A stretch of DNA of 64,000 nt. Source: Microthyrium microscopicum (Eukaryota; Ascomycota; Dothideomycetes; Microthyriales; Microthyriaceae). A model generated the notes under the pieces. It was given only the letters and a program-made list of their open reading frames with translations, did not search any database and had not been told where the DNA came from. Location: contig MU004231.1 of NCBI GenBank assembly GCA_010405405.1, positions 1 through 64,000 on the forward strand. The letters run 5' to 3'. Positions 34,201 to 45,641 of the stretch are shown here, piece after piece (within the stretch, counting starts at the first letter, position 1; every line of letters starts with the position of its first letter). The translations under genes and the position numbers were made by a program.

Positions 34201-36075
34201 TTACCCTTCCCCTCTCGTCTCATCATCCAGAATCATCCTCTCCCCATCCTCATGTCTTCTCCGACGTCTCCGTGCCTTGGACTCTATCTGACTCGACAAT
34301 TGTTCAAGTCTCCGATCACACTCATCTTCCTCTTCAGCAGTCAACAATGGCTCTTCCTCCGCCGCATCCATCGCCTTGCTCAATAGATCCGTTGCAATCG
34401 GATCTTGCGGACTCACCGCCAACGCCTCATGTAGCGCAATCAATGCGCCCCGATTATCGCCCATATTCAACAACACCAATCCCTTTGCGCTAAACACTCC
34501 CGCATCCTTCCCACCCAGTCTCAACACCTCGTCAAATTCAGACAATGCCTCGCGAAATCGATGCATTCGTCGAAACGTGTGTGCCAAATTGCTGCGCGTC
34601 GATATCCACGCTTTAGGATCCGCGCCGACGTCTTGTGCTATCTTGAGGGCTGCGCGGAACATGCGTGCTGCGTCTTCGAGCGTTTCTTCATGGTAGTGTA
34701 CCACGCCTACTTCGTTGAGTAGTAGCGGGTCTGTCTGGCAAAGTTGATATGCCGAATTGAGGTATTCGCGCGCCAAGCGCAGATTGCCGAGCTGAATGTT
34801 TTGCATCCCGAGGAACAGGGAGGGGAGATGTGTACCTTGGAAGAGGCGCGCGGCGGTTGAGTAAGCGGAGATGGCTTGGTCATGCTCGCCCTCGGCTGCG
34901 AAGGTGTGTGCGAAGCCGATCCAGGCCGGTCCAAAGTGTGGATCGAGGATTGACGCTTTGGAGAAGAAGCGCCGTGCGGAGGCGATCTGGTTGATGCTGA
35001 GGTAGTAGACGCCGATTGCGAGATGCGTGGCAGGCTCGGAGGGGTGGGTATCGGCGAGGCTGTGAGCGAGGAGATAGAGCGCATTCTTCTCAGAGAGTTC
35101 GTATAGACATGCTAGTTGAATAGGGAGAGCTGGGAAATTATATGGGTCGGCGTCTAGGATGGATGTGGTGAGAGCCAATGCGTCACGGAATCGGCATTGT
35201 GTGAAGAATAGAGAGGCATTGGCGAGGAGGATATCGGGGTTTCTAGAGAGATTAAAGTGTGTTGATAGGGTCTCTGTTGCGTTCTTGAGCTCGGCAGGAT
35301 GTGAGTATTTGGACATTCGAGTAATGTATAAAAGTTTTGTAAAATCCGCAGCTTTTTGAGAGATGGAAGGATCTGAACCATCTCCTACTGCAATGCTGTC
35401 AAAGTTGAGAGATTCTAGAAAAGACCATTCTTCTTCCGGAGACATTAAAGCGTTAGTCATTAAGGCATCGAATGCTTCAAAGCATTGTACATCAATCCGA
35501 ACAGCATCTTTATAGCACTCCTTTGCTCGATCAAAAGCATTCTGTTTGGCATGGCAAAGACCACGAAGATAGCACATGGCCGCTTCAGCTCGTATACTAT
35601 CCATCGGCTCAAGCATTCTATCTTCGCTTCGATCGATTCGTTCTTGTCGAAAGACCTTTGGTTCTTTTCCAATGCCATTTCTCGCCCGCGAGACATTTTG
35701 TAACTTTCGGCGATTGTCATCGGCTGATGTTATCAGATGGACCGGATTCTTGTCGCCAAGAAGAGTAAGGGCGTCGTCGTATTTGGCTTGTTTGACATAA
35801 CATAGGGCGGCGAGGTATTTACAGGAGGGATTTCGTGAGGTTAAATGGGATCGTGATAGGACGCTTTGGGCTCGAACATAATTGCCGAGATTGAAATGGA
35901 TAGAAGCAAGCCACCAAGCATCTTGCTCGCTATCTGAGAGAGTTTAGTACGGAAGACTAGCAAGAGCAGAGTACTCACTCGTTATAGCAAGCAATTTATC
36001 GGCAATGAAAATAGCGGTCTCAAACTGATGTCTGTCCACAGCGGTTTTGCGCCATTCGCGTAGGTATTGTTCCAT
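34201..36075 (-). CDS. cdc16: Anaphase-promoting complex subunit Cdc16/APC6
   Basis: Two exons: 36075-35979 and 35933-34201, giving 609 residues (1830 bp). The 45-bp intron runs GTGAGT to CTCAG with a TACTAAAC branch. The first exon (MEQYLREWRKTAVDRHQFE) matches the N terminus of the Cdc16/Cut9/APC6 family. TPR motifs run nearly the whole length, strongest in the last half (HFGPAWIGFAHTFAAEGEHD; NLAHTFRRMHRFREALSEF; KGLVLLNMGDNRGALIALHE). A basic RRRRRR run and an acidic tail end the protein. APC6 is a scaffold TPR dimer of the ubiquitin ligase that triggers anaphase. The open frame starting at 35616 is only part of exon 2. It diverges from yju2 across a 420-bp promoter. Confidence 0.94.
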
Positions 36076-36493
36076 CGTTCAGGTGGAATACTAGAAAAAG
36101 TCGTAATTCGTGAGTCATGGGAGATATGCAAAGTCGGGAATTATGCAAGCAGCGAATCCATTAGTCGTCGAGGGTATAATTAGGTTTATTGTTTTGCTAG
36201 GAGAGAAGAGATGGTTGTCACCAAGTTGGACAGTTGAGATCAACACCAACATTGAAAGTTGACGCGCCTGTTCAGTGTTCGTGCCTGCCAAAGTGCCAAA
36301 GTGGAGGGGCCAGTGCGTGGCTTTCAGGGCCCCCCTGCTTAGCTTAGTTACCCCACATGCCACGTGAAAGTCCTGCCTAACCCTGGTCAATAAATATATC
36401 TTCGTCCAGCTCTTCTACATCTTCCTCTACATCCAAAATACCGCCTTCGCCTTCTACCATCGCACTTACAAGTAACGACTACAACGAAACACC

Positions 36494-37264
36494 ATGTCGG
36501 AACGAAAAGTCCTCCAGAAATACTATCCCCCAGACTTCGATCACACCAAGATCACAAAGTCCAAGGGTCCCAAATCCACCAAACTCCCCACCGTCCGCCT
36601 AATGACCCCCTTCGCTATGCGATGTACGCGATGCGGCACCTGGATCCCCAAATCCAAAAAGTTCAACGCGCGCAAAGAAACACCCGAAGGCGACAAATAT
36701 CTCGGCATACAAAAGTTCCGCTTCTACCTCCGATGTCCAGGCTGCTCTGGCGAGATATCCTTCATGACAGATCCCAAGAACATGGACTACGTCGCCGAAG
36801 CTGGCGCAAAGCGAAACTTTGAACCATGGCGCGAAAATCATGTGGAGGAAACGGATGAGGAGAGATTAAGGAGGTTAGAGGCGGAGGAGGTGGAGGTTGA
36901 TCCTATGCAGGATCTTGAGGCGAAGATGCATGATGCTCAGGAAGATATGCAGGTGGCGGATGCGCTTGACGAGATTCGGGCTGCCAATATGCGACATTTG
37001 AAAGCGGCGGAGGGAGGGGAGGTTACTGTTGCGCCAGATGCTGTGGATGAGGAGAGAGAGCGGCAGGAGGCTGATGATGCTGAAGCTGCTCGCTTAGCAT
37101 TTCAGAAGGTGGGCGCGGCTGAGCCATTGGAAGACTTACAGTCTGTTCAGGAAGTAGCGGAGCCTGCTGAAGTCATACCCATCATTACAACATCATTCAA
37201 GCGGACATTCAAGAAAAAGAAGGATTTTGGTGCTGCGCTTGGACTCAAGAAGAAGACATCTTGA
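36494..37264 (+). CDS. yju2: Splicing factor Yju2/CCDC94 (Cwf16) family
   Basis: Single exon, 256 residues. The conserved start MSERKVLQKYYPPDFDH is followed by the zinc-binding core of Cys44-X2-Cys47 (MRCTRCGTWI) and Cys81-X2-Cys84 (YLRCPGCSGEI), then FMTDPKNMDYVAEAGAKRNF. The C-terminal half is Glu/Ala-rich and likely helical, with a basic end (SFKRTFKKKKDFGAALGLKK). Yju2 joins the spliceosome before the first catalytic step and helps position the branch helix. Length and motifs fit the family. The upstream region is CT-rich (36405-36440), typical of housekeeping promoters in filamentous fungi. Confidence 0.95.
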   Translation: MSERKVLQKYYPPDFDHTKITKSKGPKSTKLPTVRLMTPFAMRCTRCGTWIPKSKKFNARKETPEGDKYLGIQKFRFYLRCPGCSGEISFMTDPKNMDYVAEAGAKRNFEPWRENHVEETDEERLRRLEAEEVEVDPMQDLEAKMHDAQEDMQVADALDEIRAANMRHLKAAEGGEVTVAPDAVDEERERQEADDAEAARLAFQKVGAAEPLEDLQSVQEVAEPAEVIPIITTSFKRTFKKKKDFGAALGLKKKTS

Positions 37265-37390
37265 ATTGCCTTGATTTGCAACGTGATAGATATTTAGCGT
37301 GGAGTTTAGGATATGCATATTAGCTATTATTTGATATAATTACAATCTATCGTCCCAACATATCGCGCCGCCCTACCAAGTCGTACATCT

Positions 37391-40300
37391 CTAAGCCTGG
37401 TCCAAACTCTGATCAAGACACATCTCATAGTAAATGCCTTTGCGATCCAAAAGCTGCGAGTGAGTGCCCGCTTCAACAATCTTACCACCACCAAATACAA
37501 ATATACAGTTACAGTCCCTGACCGTGCTAAGACGATGGGCTACAGCTATCGTAGTAGAGTTCTGAGCCCCATTCTTCAGCGCTTCCTGTACCAACCTCTC
37601 ACTATCTGTGTCCAGCGCAGACGTTGCTTCATCAAGCAGCAGAAGTTTCGGTTGTCGAATCAAAGCGCGAGCAATCGCTATACGCTGTCGTTGGCCACCA
37701 GATAGTTGCGCGCCGCGTGAACCCACTGGCGTATTCAAACCTTCCGGTAAAGATGTGATGAATTCGAAGATATTGGCTTTTCTGCACGCGTCTTCGATTT
37801 CTTGCTCGGAAGCCGCGTGCTCTTTTCCGAGAGCAACGTTGTCACGGATTGTACCTTGATAGAGAGTAGGTTCTTGCTGGACCATGGCGATATTTGAGCG
37901 GTAGGCACGAGGATTGAAATGCTTGATATCCTGGCCGTCGAATTGGATCATGCCCGAGTCTGGATCATAGAATCGCTCAAGTAAAGCAATCATAGTAGTT
38001 TTGCCGCACCCTGATGCTCCCACAAAGGCGAGACTTTGGCCTTGTTCAGCTTTGATGCTGACTCCCCGAAGGACTTTGTAATGTGGGCGGAGTGCATAAG
38101 AGAATGTCAGGTCGGTACAATTGACTTCAGCCGCTGGCCCGTTTCCCATGTCCTTTTCGTGATCAGCGGCATCGGATTGCCTATGCTCTCGCATAGTTGG
38201 CACGATGGAGTGCAGCCAAAGCAGATAGTTCGCTGCCCTCTGTGCCTTGGTGAAACTAGTTGTATACGAGAAGAACTGTGCTGCTCCTTCACCTCCAAAG
38301 ATAACACATACAAAGACGGTAAAGAATTGCGTAGAATTATATTCACCCGTACTCAGCAGACGTGAGCCATACCAGAAGCCGAGTGCCATTGCCAAGAAAG
38401 TGATCGATTGACTACCACTAAACCAAATCATTGTCCACAAAAAGCTCTTGATGGACTGCTTGTTGATGCCTTCGAGTCGTTCTTGATAGCGTTCAAGTAC
38501 GTTTGGTTCGAGCGCAAGGGAAGCTACAGTACGTATAGCAGCTACTGCTTCCGATGCAATAGCTGCACTGGCAGAGAATCTGTCGGCGATCTGATCCTCG
38601 AGTTTACTAGACGGAATGTTAGCCATGTTGACCACATAGCGCTTGAGTTGCAGATTTGAGTAATACATACCTCTCCAAACGTATACGGACGTAACCAAAC
38701 ATGACCATCACCGGCAAAGCTGACAAGGAGATTGTCAAACCTAGCTTCCAGCCAAAAGCAATGGCTACAACGCTGCTGGCGATGATGTTGACGAATATGG
38801 TAATAATTAGGCCGACATTGAAACCAATCAACTCCTGAAGATCTGTAGGTTGAGTCGAAAGTTTTGCCACCAGTGCACCTAGACTGTTCTCGTCTCGATC
38901 GAAAAACTCCATATCCTGGTTCATGAGGTCCTTGAACATTTGCAGCCGGTAAAAGTATGTTGTTTCTTGGCTGATGACACCAGCAGACCAGCCGATGCCA
39001 AAGTATATGAAGAACACTATGATGGCGACTATGAAGAGCATCAAAGCATAAAAGTCACCACGAGATATAGCTTGAGCGGCTGGTAATTGGAAGGCGGTGA
39101 CTGCACGCGCAAAGAGGACTGCTGTTGCTGGATTGACACAACCTCCAAGAGAAGATGTGACAAAGACCGAAAGAAACCAAGGCCAGAGATGAGATTGTTG
39201 CCGGGCAAGGATCCAGAGACATTTGAGTAAGCTGTAATGAAAAGTTCTCTTCTCTGTACCCTCTTCTACGGCGCCGATTGCAGCGTTGGTGTTTGATGTC
39301 TTCAGCCGGAGAAGTTCAGGTCTCGTACCATCTTCGCTGTGGCGTTCTGAGCTACTATCGTCGCCTTCTTGGTTTTGATGAAGGTCTTGCGCTCTAACTA
39401 GGCGAGCATAATCGCCACCTTTAGCAATCAATTCTTCATGTGTGCCTTGCTCAACGATAACACCTTTTGACATAACAGCGATATTGCTGGCCTTTCGTAC
39501 AGTGGAGAGCTTGTGTGCGATGATCAAAGTTGTCCTTGAGGTTGAGACCTTATCAAGTGCCTCTTGTACCATTCTCTCTGCTTTCGGGTCCAGTGCGCTT
39601 GTGGCCTCGTCCAAGAGAAGTACTTTGGGGTCAGAAATGATGCTACGCGCGATCGCAATACGTTGCTTCTGTCCTCCAGATAGTCTTCCAGCACGATCGC
39701 CAACCTGGGTGTCATAGCCATCGGAAAGTCCAGAAATGAAATCATGGGCGAAAGCGGAGATGCAAGCTTCTTGCACAAGCTTCCTCTTATTTGCCTCAGG
39801 CGCAGTGGCATGTTCTGTTCCAACGAGTCCGTATGCAACGTTTTCGAAGACTGTTCCATTGAAAAGAACAGGTTCCTGTTGAACAACTCGAATATTGGTG
39901 CGCAGCCATTGAATGTTCAGTTCGCTAATATCGATTTCGTCAAGCGTGATGCTACCTACCGTAGGTTTGTACCACCGTTCCAGCATTGCAATAACTGTAG
40001 ACTTGCCTGAGCCTGAAGCTCCAACAAGAGCCGTGGTCTTGCCAGTCGGCAATTTCAAATTGATTCCGTTCAGAATAGGAGCGTTTGGTCTTGATGGATA
40101 GTGAAAGCCGAGATCTCGCAGCTCAACTTCGCCTACACATTCCGCTGGAGTCTGGCCAGATGTGGACATTGAGTCGACTTGCGTTTCCCTGTCAATAGTC
40201 TTGAAAAGATCATGGGCGGCCGAGGCTGCTTTGGTGAGGGTCAAGGTCTGTGGTCCAATTTGCGTCAGAGCCGAGGCGGCAACGATGACAGCGAAGATAA

Positions 40301-41310
40301 CGGTGACAACAGACCCGGAAGTTGCGATTTCCCCACTGACATACATATGAATGCCTCGCCAGAAAGCCAGACCATAACCAGCAGTGACGCAAAAGAATTG
40401 GATTGAAAAAAGCACGCCGTAGTTAGGTCTTTTCTTGCGGCCTTCTCGTTTAGCTTCAAGGAGGATTTCATCATACTTGTCAGCTAGACGAGGATGCATC
40501 CAGAATGCGTGAACGTTTCGAATACTGGAGATCACATCTTCCGCAAGAGCGCCGGCTCTGCCGTAGGCATCTAGGATTTTTCCTTCGCATTTCACCTCAA
40601 CGCCAATACAAATTGCTACCACAATCACGATCGTCGGCACAATGCTCAGTGTGATCAGTGTCAGTTTCCATTGCACAGAGAAGGCCTGAATTTGGTTAGC
40701 AGGACTCGACGAAGCAACAGATCATGGGTGTACGTACTACTACGAATGCTGCAACGAACGTTGCAATTCCCTGTACTCCAAGACCAAGCTTTTCAGCAAT
40801 GCCAACATTAACCAGATTTCCGTTCGTTGTAATTTGAACAGCCATGGCACCATTGCTGGCTTGATCGAAGAAAGCAATGTCCTGACGCAAAGCTTGTCGC
40901 AAGAAGTCGATTCGCAATGCCTTGGTAGTCTGTAAAGCTGAGATGTTGACAGCCACGGTCCAAATATACGTCAAACAAAACCTGGCGATGAAGAGATAGA
41001 TGAACCATAATGTCCAACTCGTAGATTGCGAACGAAATTCAGCTGGGGAGAGCTTTCCAGTGCCAAAGTCTGTGAAGGTGGTGACAGTCCTGCCAAAGAC
41101 TAGATTCATCAACGGGAGAAGCGCCCCTGAGATTATGGCTGCCACAAGGGCAATGAAGTTTAGGATCCATCCAGTTCTGTTGGTATATTTGAAGATTCGC
41201 CAATAGCTCGCCCAGCCGGCTTGTTCTTTATCTTTGTCATTGGCGCCGTCATTTGCCTTATCGTTCGCAACGTCGAGAGTGACATCCTTCGAAGGCGCAT
41301 CTGCAGGCAT
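37391..41310 (-). CDS. Full-size ABC transporter, ABCB/MDR type
   Basis: Three exons: 41310-40738, 40685-38671 and 38606-37391, giving 1267 residues (3804 bp). Introns are 52 and 64 bp (GTACGT..CAG; GTATGT..TAG, with GCTAAC branches). The layout is TMD-NBD-TMD-NBD with about twelve membrane helices. NBD1 has Walker A LVGASGSGKST (about 416), signature LSGGQKQRIAIARS and LLLDEATSALD. NBD2 has FVGASGCGKTT (about 1067), LSGGQRQRIAIARA and LLLDEATSALD. Both catalytic glutamates are present, so both sites look active. Family members export lipophilic drugs, toxins or peptides across the plasma membrane. The gene diverges from a Zn2Cys6 factor starting 551 bp away. This suggests, but does not prove, a regulator-pump pair. 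Confidence 0.94.
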
Positions 41311-41624
41311 GATATTCGGGGAAGAAGATGATTCAATTGGTGAGAATTGAATTGGAGAAACAGGAGAAGTTCAACATACATATATAGTACATACTGAAGT
41401 GCGACTACTTTTCACCATGCCACATCGAATAATGGCCACATTTTGCTCGACGTAGAGCTCGATTAAGCTACCTACGCGACAGAGAGGTTGTAACCTTGTC
41501 CAAGATGGGAGCGATGACAGGTTGATGTTCAACTACGTCGATTGATTGGCAGCTTCGGGATTGACGCGTTTGTTGTTGGTGGTGGTCCCCCTGATCGACG
41601 TGCGAGCAGCCGAAAGCTGAGAGC

Positions 41625-41657
41625 TGATTGGCTCCACCGGCCCGCGGCGGCCAATCA
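41625..41657. promoter_or_regulatory. Inverted CCAAT pair around a CCGCGG palindrome
   Basis: TGATTGGC (41625-41632) and GCCAATCA (41650-41657) form an exact inverted repeat. Between them lie CACCGG and CCGCGG (41642-41647) followed by CGG. CCAAT is the HAP/CBC site, and CCG/CGG triplets in inverted order are the usual target form for Zn2Cys6 factors. The site lies about midway between the divergent start codons at 41310 and 41861, so it may serve both genes. Confidence 0.5.
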
Positions 41658-41860
41658 AATACATATCAACGGGTAATCGCCTCGCTTATCATGGTCCTCA
41701 ACTCTCAGCACATCAAGTCCATCTAGACAACGCAAAATCTCAAGAAGAGCGAAGTGTTTTCTCGGAGCTTGAGAGCAGGCTTGGGCAGATCCTCAAGTGT
41801 ACGGCTACCGAGATCTTGGTTGATTTCGAAGCAGGGGACATTAGATATCAGGGTGCCAGA

Positions 41861-44314
41861 ATGCCAGCAGTACGTCCGACGGTATCGTATTGAACCAATG
41901 CTGTAGCTAAGATCATTACCAGTGCGATACCTGCCGACTACGTAAGGTAACGATGTTCCTTCGTGCCCAGATGACACTGTATTGATAGCGTCAGATCCGC
42001 TGTGACAGGCAATCGCCTTGTAACTCTTGCGTATTATCAAAGTTCGATTGCAGTACAAGCTCGAAGCGATCGCGAGGCGCGCGCAAGGTTGATCTTACAC
42101 TCCGTCAAAGGTATGTACTATAGATACATCTTATAGAAATATCTTTGTTTGCAATTTCTAACTATCTACTCATCAGCGGCAATTCTCTACATGTGCTTAA
42201 GCCAAAGACAGCCACTAACACATCCACTGTTCCAAGGCACAACGATCTTAATGGCAGTTCGGCAAAGCGTATCTCGGTTGCGCCGCCAGATCCGTTTAAA
42301 TTACCTAATGTTTCTCTCGTTGCTTCGGAGGGTGTAGAATTCGAAGGTGAATCCTCACTACACGCTCATTCCAAAGCTGCTCAAGATCTTCTGGAACAAA
42401 CCCTTAGCAACCATTCCAATGTCCGTGATAACCCCAAGATGGTTGCCGCTTTGAGGTCGTTGCGCCAAATAGTAGATGCGGACAAGATCGAACCTTCACA
42501 GAAGAAAAACAACTTGGTAAGATTGAGCGGACATCGCCAATCTATTTATGAGCTCCAGTTGCCGCCAACAGAGGCAGTTTTGGACATTCTTCGCAAAGCA
42601 AAAGGTAAGCAAAGCACTTTCGATGTGTCATTTTTTAAACACTTGAGCATGAATAATACTCAAAGTCTCTAGAACGAACCACCTTTGTCTTCAGCCCTCC
42701 TCTCTCATTTATACCTCGTGACCAATTCACCGAACTCTGCAAGAATGTTTTCTTCCGCACGGAGGATTATCCTATCTCCACGGCAGTGATTGTTCATGGA
42801 ACGCTCAACAATCTCTTAAAGGAGTTTGAATGGGCTGAGAAGGATCTCACGCTTCGACAAAAATACAGCGAGTGGGTTAAGCTATGTCGCACAAACCTTG
42901 AGATGAGCATCTCTAGTCTCGATATACTACTTCCAACGACTATGGAGAGTGCTCAAGCCTTAATAATTGCGGCATCTTACTGTATGGAGATTGCTCAAGC
43001 TTCAAGTTGTAAGAAGTTTGTAATACATGGTTGTATGGTTGTTCGATCTTTAGGCTGGCATCGTTCATCATCTACGAAGAACGATAGCGAGCTTCTTCGA
43101 AACCAAAAGCTTTTGATTTTTTGGGTGCTTTATTCGCTAGACAAGTACCTTTCATTGCGATTAGGTCAAGCATCATTCATCCAGGATTATGATATTGATA
43201 TTCCTTCACCTCACATGGCCACATCTGGTCCTCGAACCCCATCAGGCCGCCTGGATATGTGGGTTAGAGCAGGTAGTGTCACCAGCCTCGTTTATGAGAA
43301 ATTGTATTCGCCTGGCTCTTTGGGCCAGACAGATAATATGCGCATTCAGTCCGCTCTACAGCTTCTGAAACAGGTTGAGGAAATAAAACCAACGTTCTAC
43401 GATAAGGTCAGTTTTCTGTTGTAAAGACGACAGTCCATTTCGGAGCATGGCCACTAACTGCAGTTAAGGACAATATTTCACAGCTCATCCAAAATCCGCA
43501 TTCCTCGCCGCCTGCCTTTTTTTATGAGATCAACGATATGCTCTTCAAATCCGACGAGATCACCTACCACGCCCTTCTCTGCATGATCTACCGTGCAACG
43601 CCATCAGGTGCGATGTTGACCTATGACCCGGCTGGTCGGTGCATAGAACATGCTCGCGCCGCATTGGAATGTCATAGATACTGTACAGCTACTTTCAAAT
43701 CTCAGACTGAAGTATGGGCCATGTACTTGCACTGGTGAGTCTCGCAAAAACTTGCTACAATCGTAGCTTATCTTCGTAACAGAGTAGTGACTGATCTCCA
43801 TATAGGACTATTCTGAACACCCCTTTCGGTCACTTTACCACCCTTTTCAGCCATGTACTGAAGACGCACGACCGCTCTGATCTGGAGCGCCTGCAAGATT
43901 TTGCAGCTTCCATGTCCGGATTCTCCTCCTTCACAGCCCGCATATAAAGTCTCCCGAATTGCTTCAGTCTTTGTCAGTGTCGCAATGGTGTATATCGAAT
44001 CAAAGGAGCAAGAAGCCCGAAACGCGTTCAGTGAGTCGCAGCGGCCTTTGTCGCCAAACTCTCATAGCTCCACAAATGCCAATGCCAACGCCTTCCCGCA
44101 CACAACTGCAGACTCGATGCCAGCATATGCGCCAATTGATCCACTTCTAAACGCTCTTGGTTTAGCATATGATCCTTCCTCTAGTGTGAATGGCAGCTCT
44201 GGAACAAACGCCGATTTGGTAAATTGGTTCAATGGCAATCAACAGATCAACGGCCTGTTGGAGGATGATCTGAGCTACCTAGACGATTTTACTCTAAACT
44301 TTTCCAATACATGA
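41861..44314 (+). CDS. Zn2Cys6 transcription factor with fungal-specific middle domain, apparent frameshift
   Basis: Seven exons: 41861-41869, 41923-41946, 41995-42110, 42177-42604, 42673-43406, 43469-43734 and 43806-44314, with good splice sites. Joined exons 1-3 give CDTCRLRKIRCDRQSPCNSC and end VLSKFDC: exactly C-X2-C-X6-C-X5-C-X2-C-X6-C, split by an intron after RLRK. A linker and a fungal transcription-factor domain follow (HGCMVVRSLGWHR; LIFWVLYSLDKYLSLRLGQ). In exon 7 the first frame (HFTTLFSHVLKTHDRSDLER) ends at a stop near 43948. The family-like continuation (YKVSRIASVFVSVAMVYIES), running to 44314, is in another frame with no usable intron between, so one net frameshift lies at about 43905-43940. 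This could be a true mutation or an assembly error. A nuclear role and control of the adjacent pump are inferred. Confidence 0.8.
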
Positions 44315-45641
44315 GGCTCAGGGGAAGATACTTCCAACTTTCAGAACCTGTCGACCTCCATAACTGTTCGCATATAAAACACGCCAAGACGAATATGACT
44401 GCATGGTAGACACCGCAGTCGATGGGAAAACGCCGATTGTTTTGCCCGCTTACCTGTTATTGCCGCCAATACCTACCTCTTGATCTTGAACTTTCCATAT
44501 CTACAATTGTAACTCCATTACTAATGCTGTTCGTTCAGGTCAAATTCAACCAATAGAAAGGCGGTTCAAAATGTCTGAATACCCTAGTGACGGCGTATTC
44601 TTGCCACTTTCGCCCGCATCTCGTACTGACCGGGTGCCTTAAAACACCTACCAGGTATGACAAGAGCAAATCGTAACGTTCGCGACAGGGTTTACACCAA
44701 GTATCCACGCGGGCTAGCCCGTCGGGATCCTAGCCGTAAGAGCTATCCAAAAATGGCCAAAGAGACGACAAGACTCATACACCTTTCAGTTGAGACACCA
44801 CACAACCCATCAGGGATCAGTTTCTATGATACTCACTCCTTAGTCAACCAGAACAAGGCCACACGTTATGATGGGGGCAACACGTTCTCCATGAACTGAC
44901 TTTACGGTTCTACTCCCTGGGTCATTGTCGATCATTGATGTATTTGCACTTTGGAACTTTTCCAATTCTTCGTTTGTAGTGTCCTGAAAGCTTTTTCATC
45001 GAATCTTCATATAAGGCAACGACGACTTCGTGCAAGGTATACTCCCGCGTTGCCTTATCTTTCTTCTCTGGTAAGACGCGTGGGAACGTATATTGGGGCC
45101 GAATGAGCACAAGAATTTTTTTCAATGGTGTTATTTCCAAGTCTCAGTCGTTATAAATGTCATCTTCATCTCGTAAAGCATTGCCTCTGCTATCAAAGCC
45201 CTCAAATGTCGAACTTTGAATGTCATGCCTGACAACCAGGCCTGCACGTTTCTCAACGGCCCGCGGCGGGAGGAACCATAGCCACATGCAGGGTAATAGA
45301 CCTTGAAGGAGGCCAGTTTTGCCTTGCTCGTTTGGTAAGAACATAACCTTATGTTCTAATGTTTGTATTGTATTCGTGTCACTATCATTCGGCTGCTTAC
45401 AAGTATCCCGCGTGAGCTTTCAGGTATACGCAATGTATCAAATATGTGCTCACCAGATTTATGGGAAAGCTACAAGTTACCTAAAACGTGTTGTTGATTT
45501 TTAACATTCAGGTGGCCAAGGATCGTGACTTAGCTCAAAAGCTTATTTGTATAAAGAGTTCTTTGTTCAAGCGCTACAAAGTATTGTAGTCATTCAAATC
45601 AAGTTAATACTTGACTTCACTTCATCATTAGCTCCTTTACA
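44315..45641. other. Intergenic, no gene seen
   Basis: 1.3 kb between the transcription factor and the NOS-like gene. Short frames (for example 44657-44899) have no recognisable features. Confidence 0.4.

Noticed and set aside
44657-44899. 80-codon frame between the transcription factor and the NOS-like gene
   Set aside because: Basic, uneven composition, no splice-supported extension and no recognisable motif.
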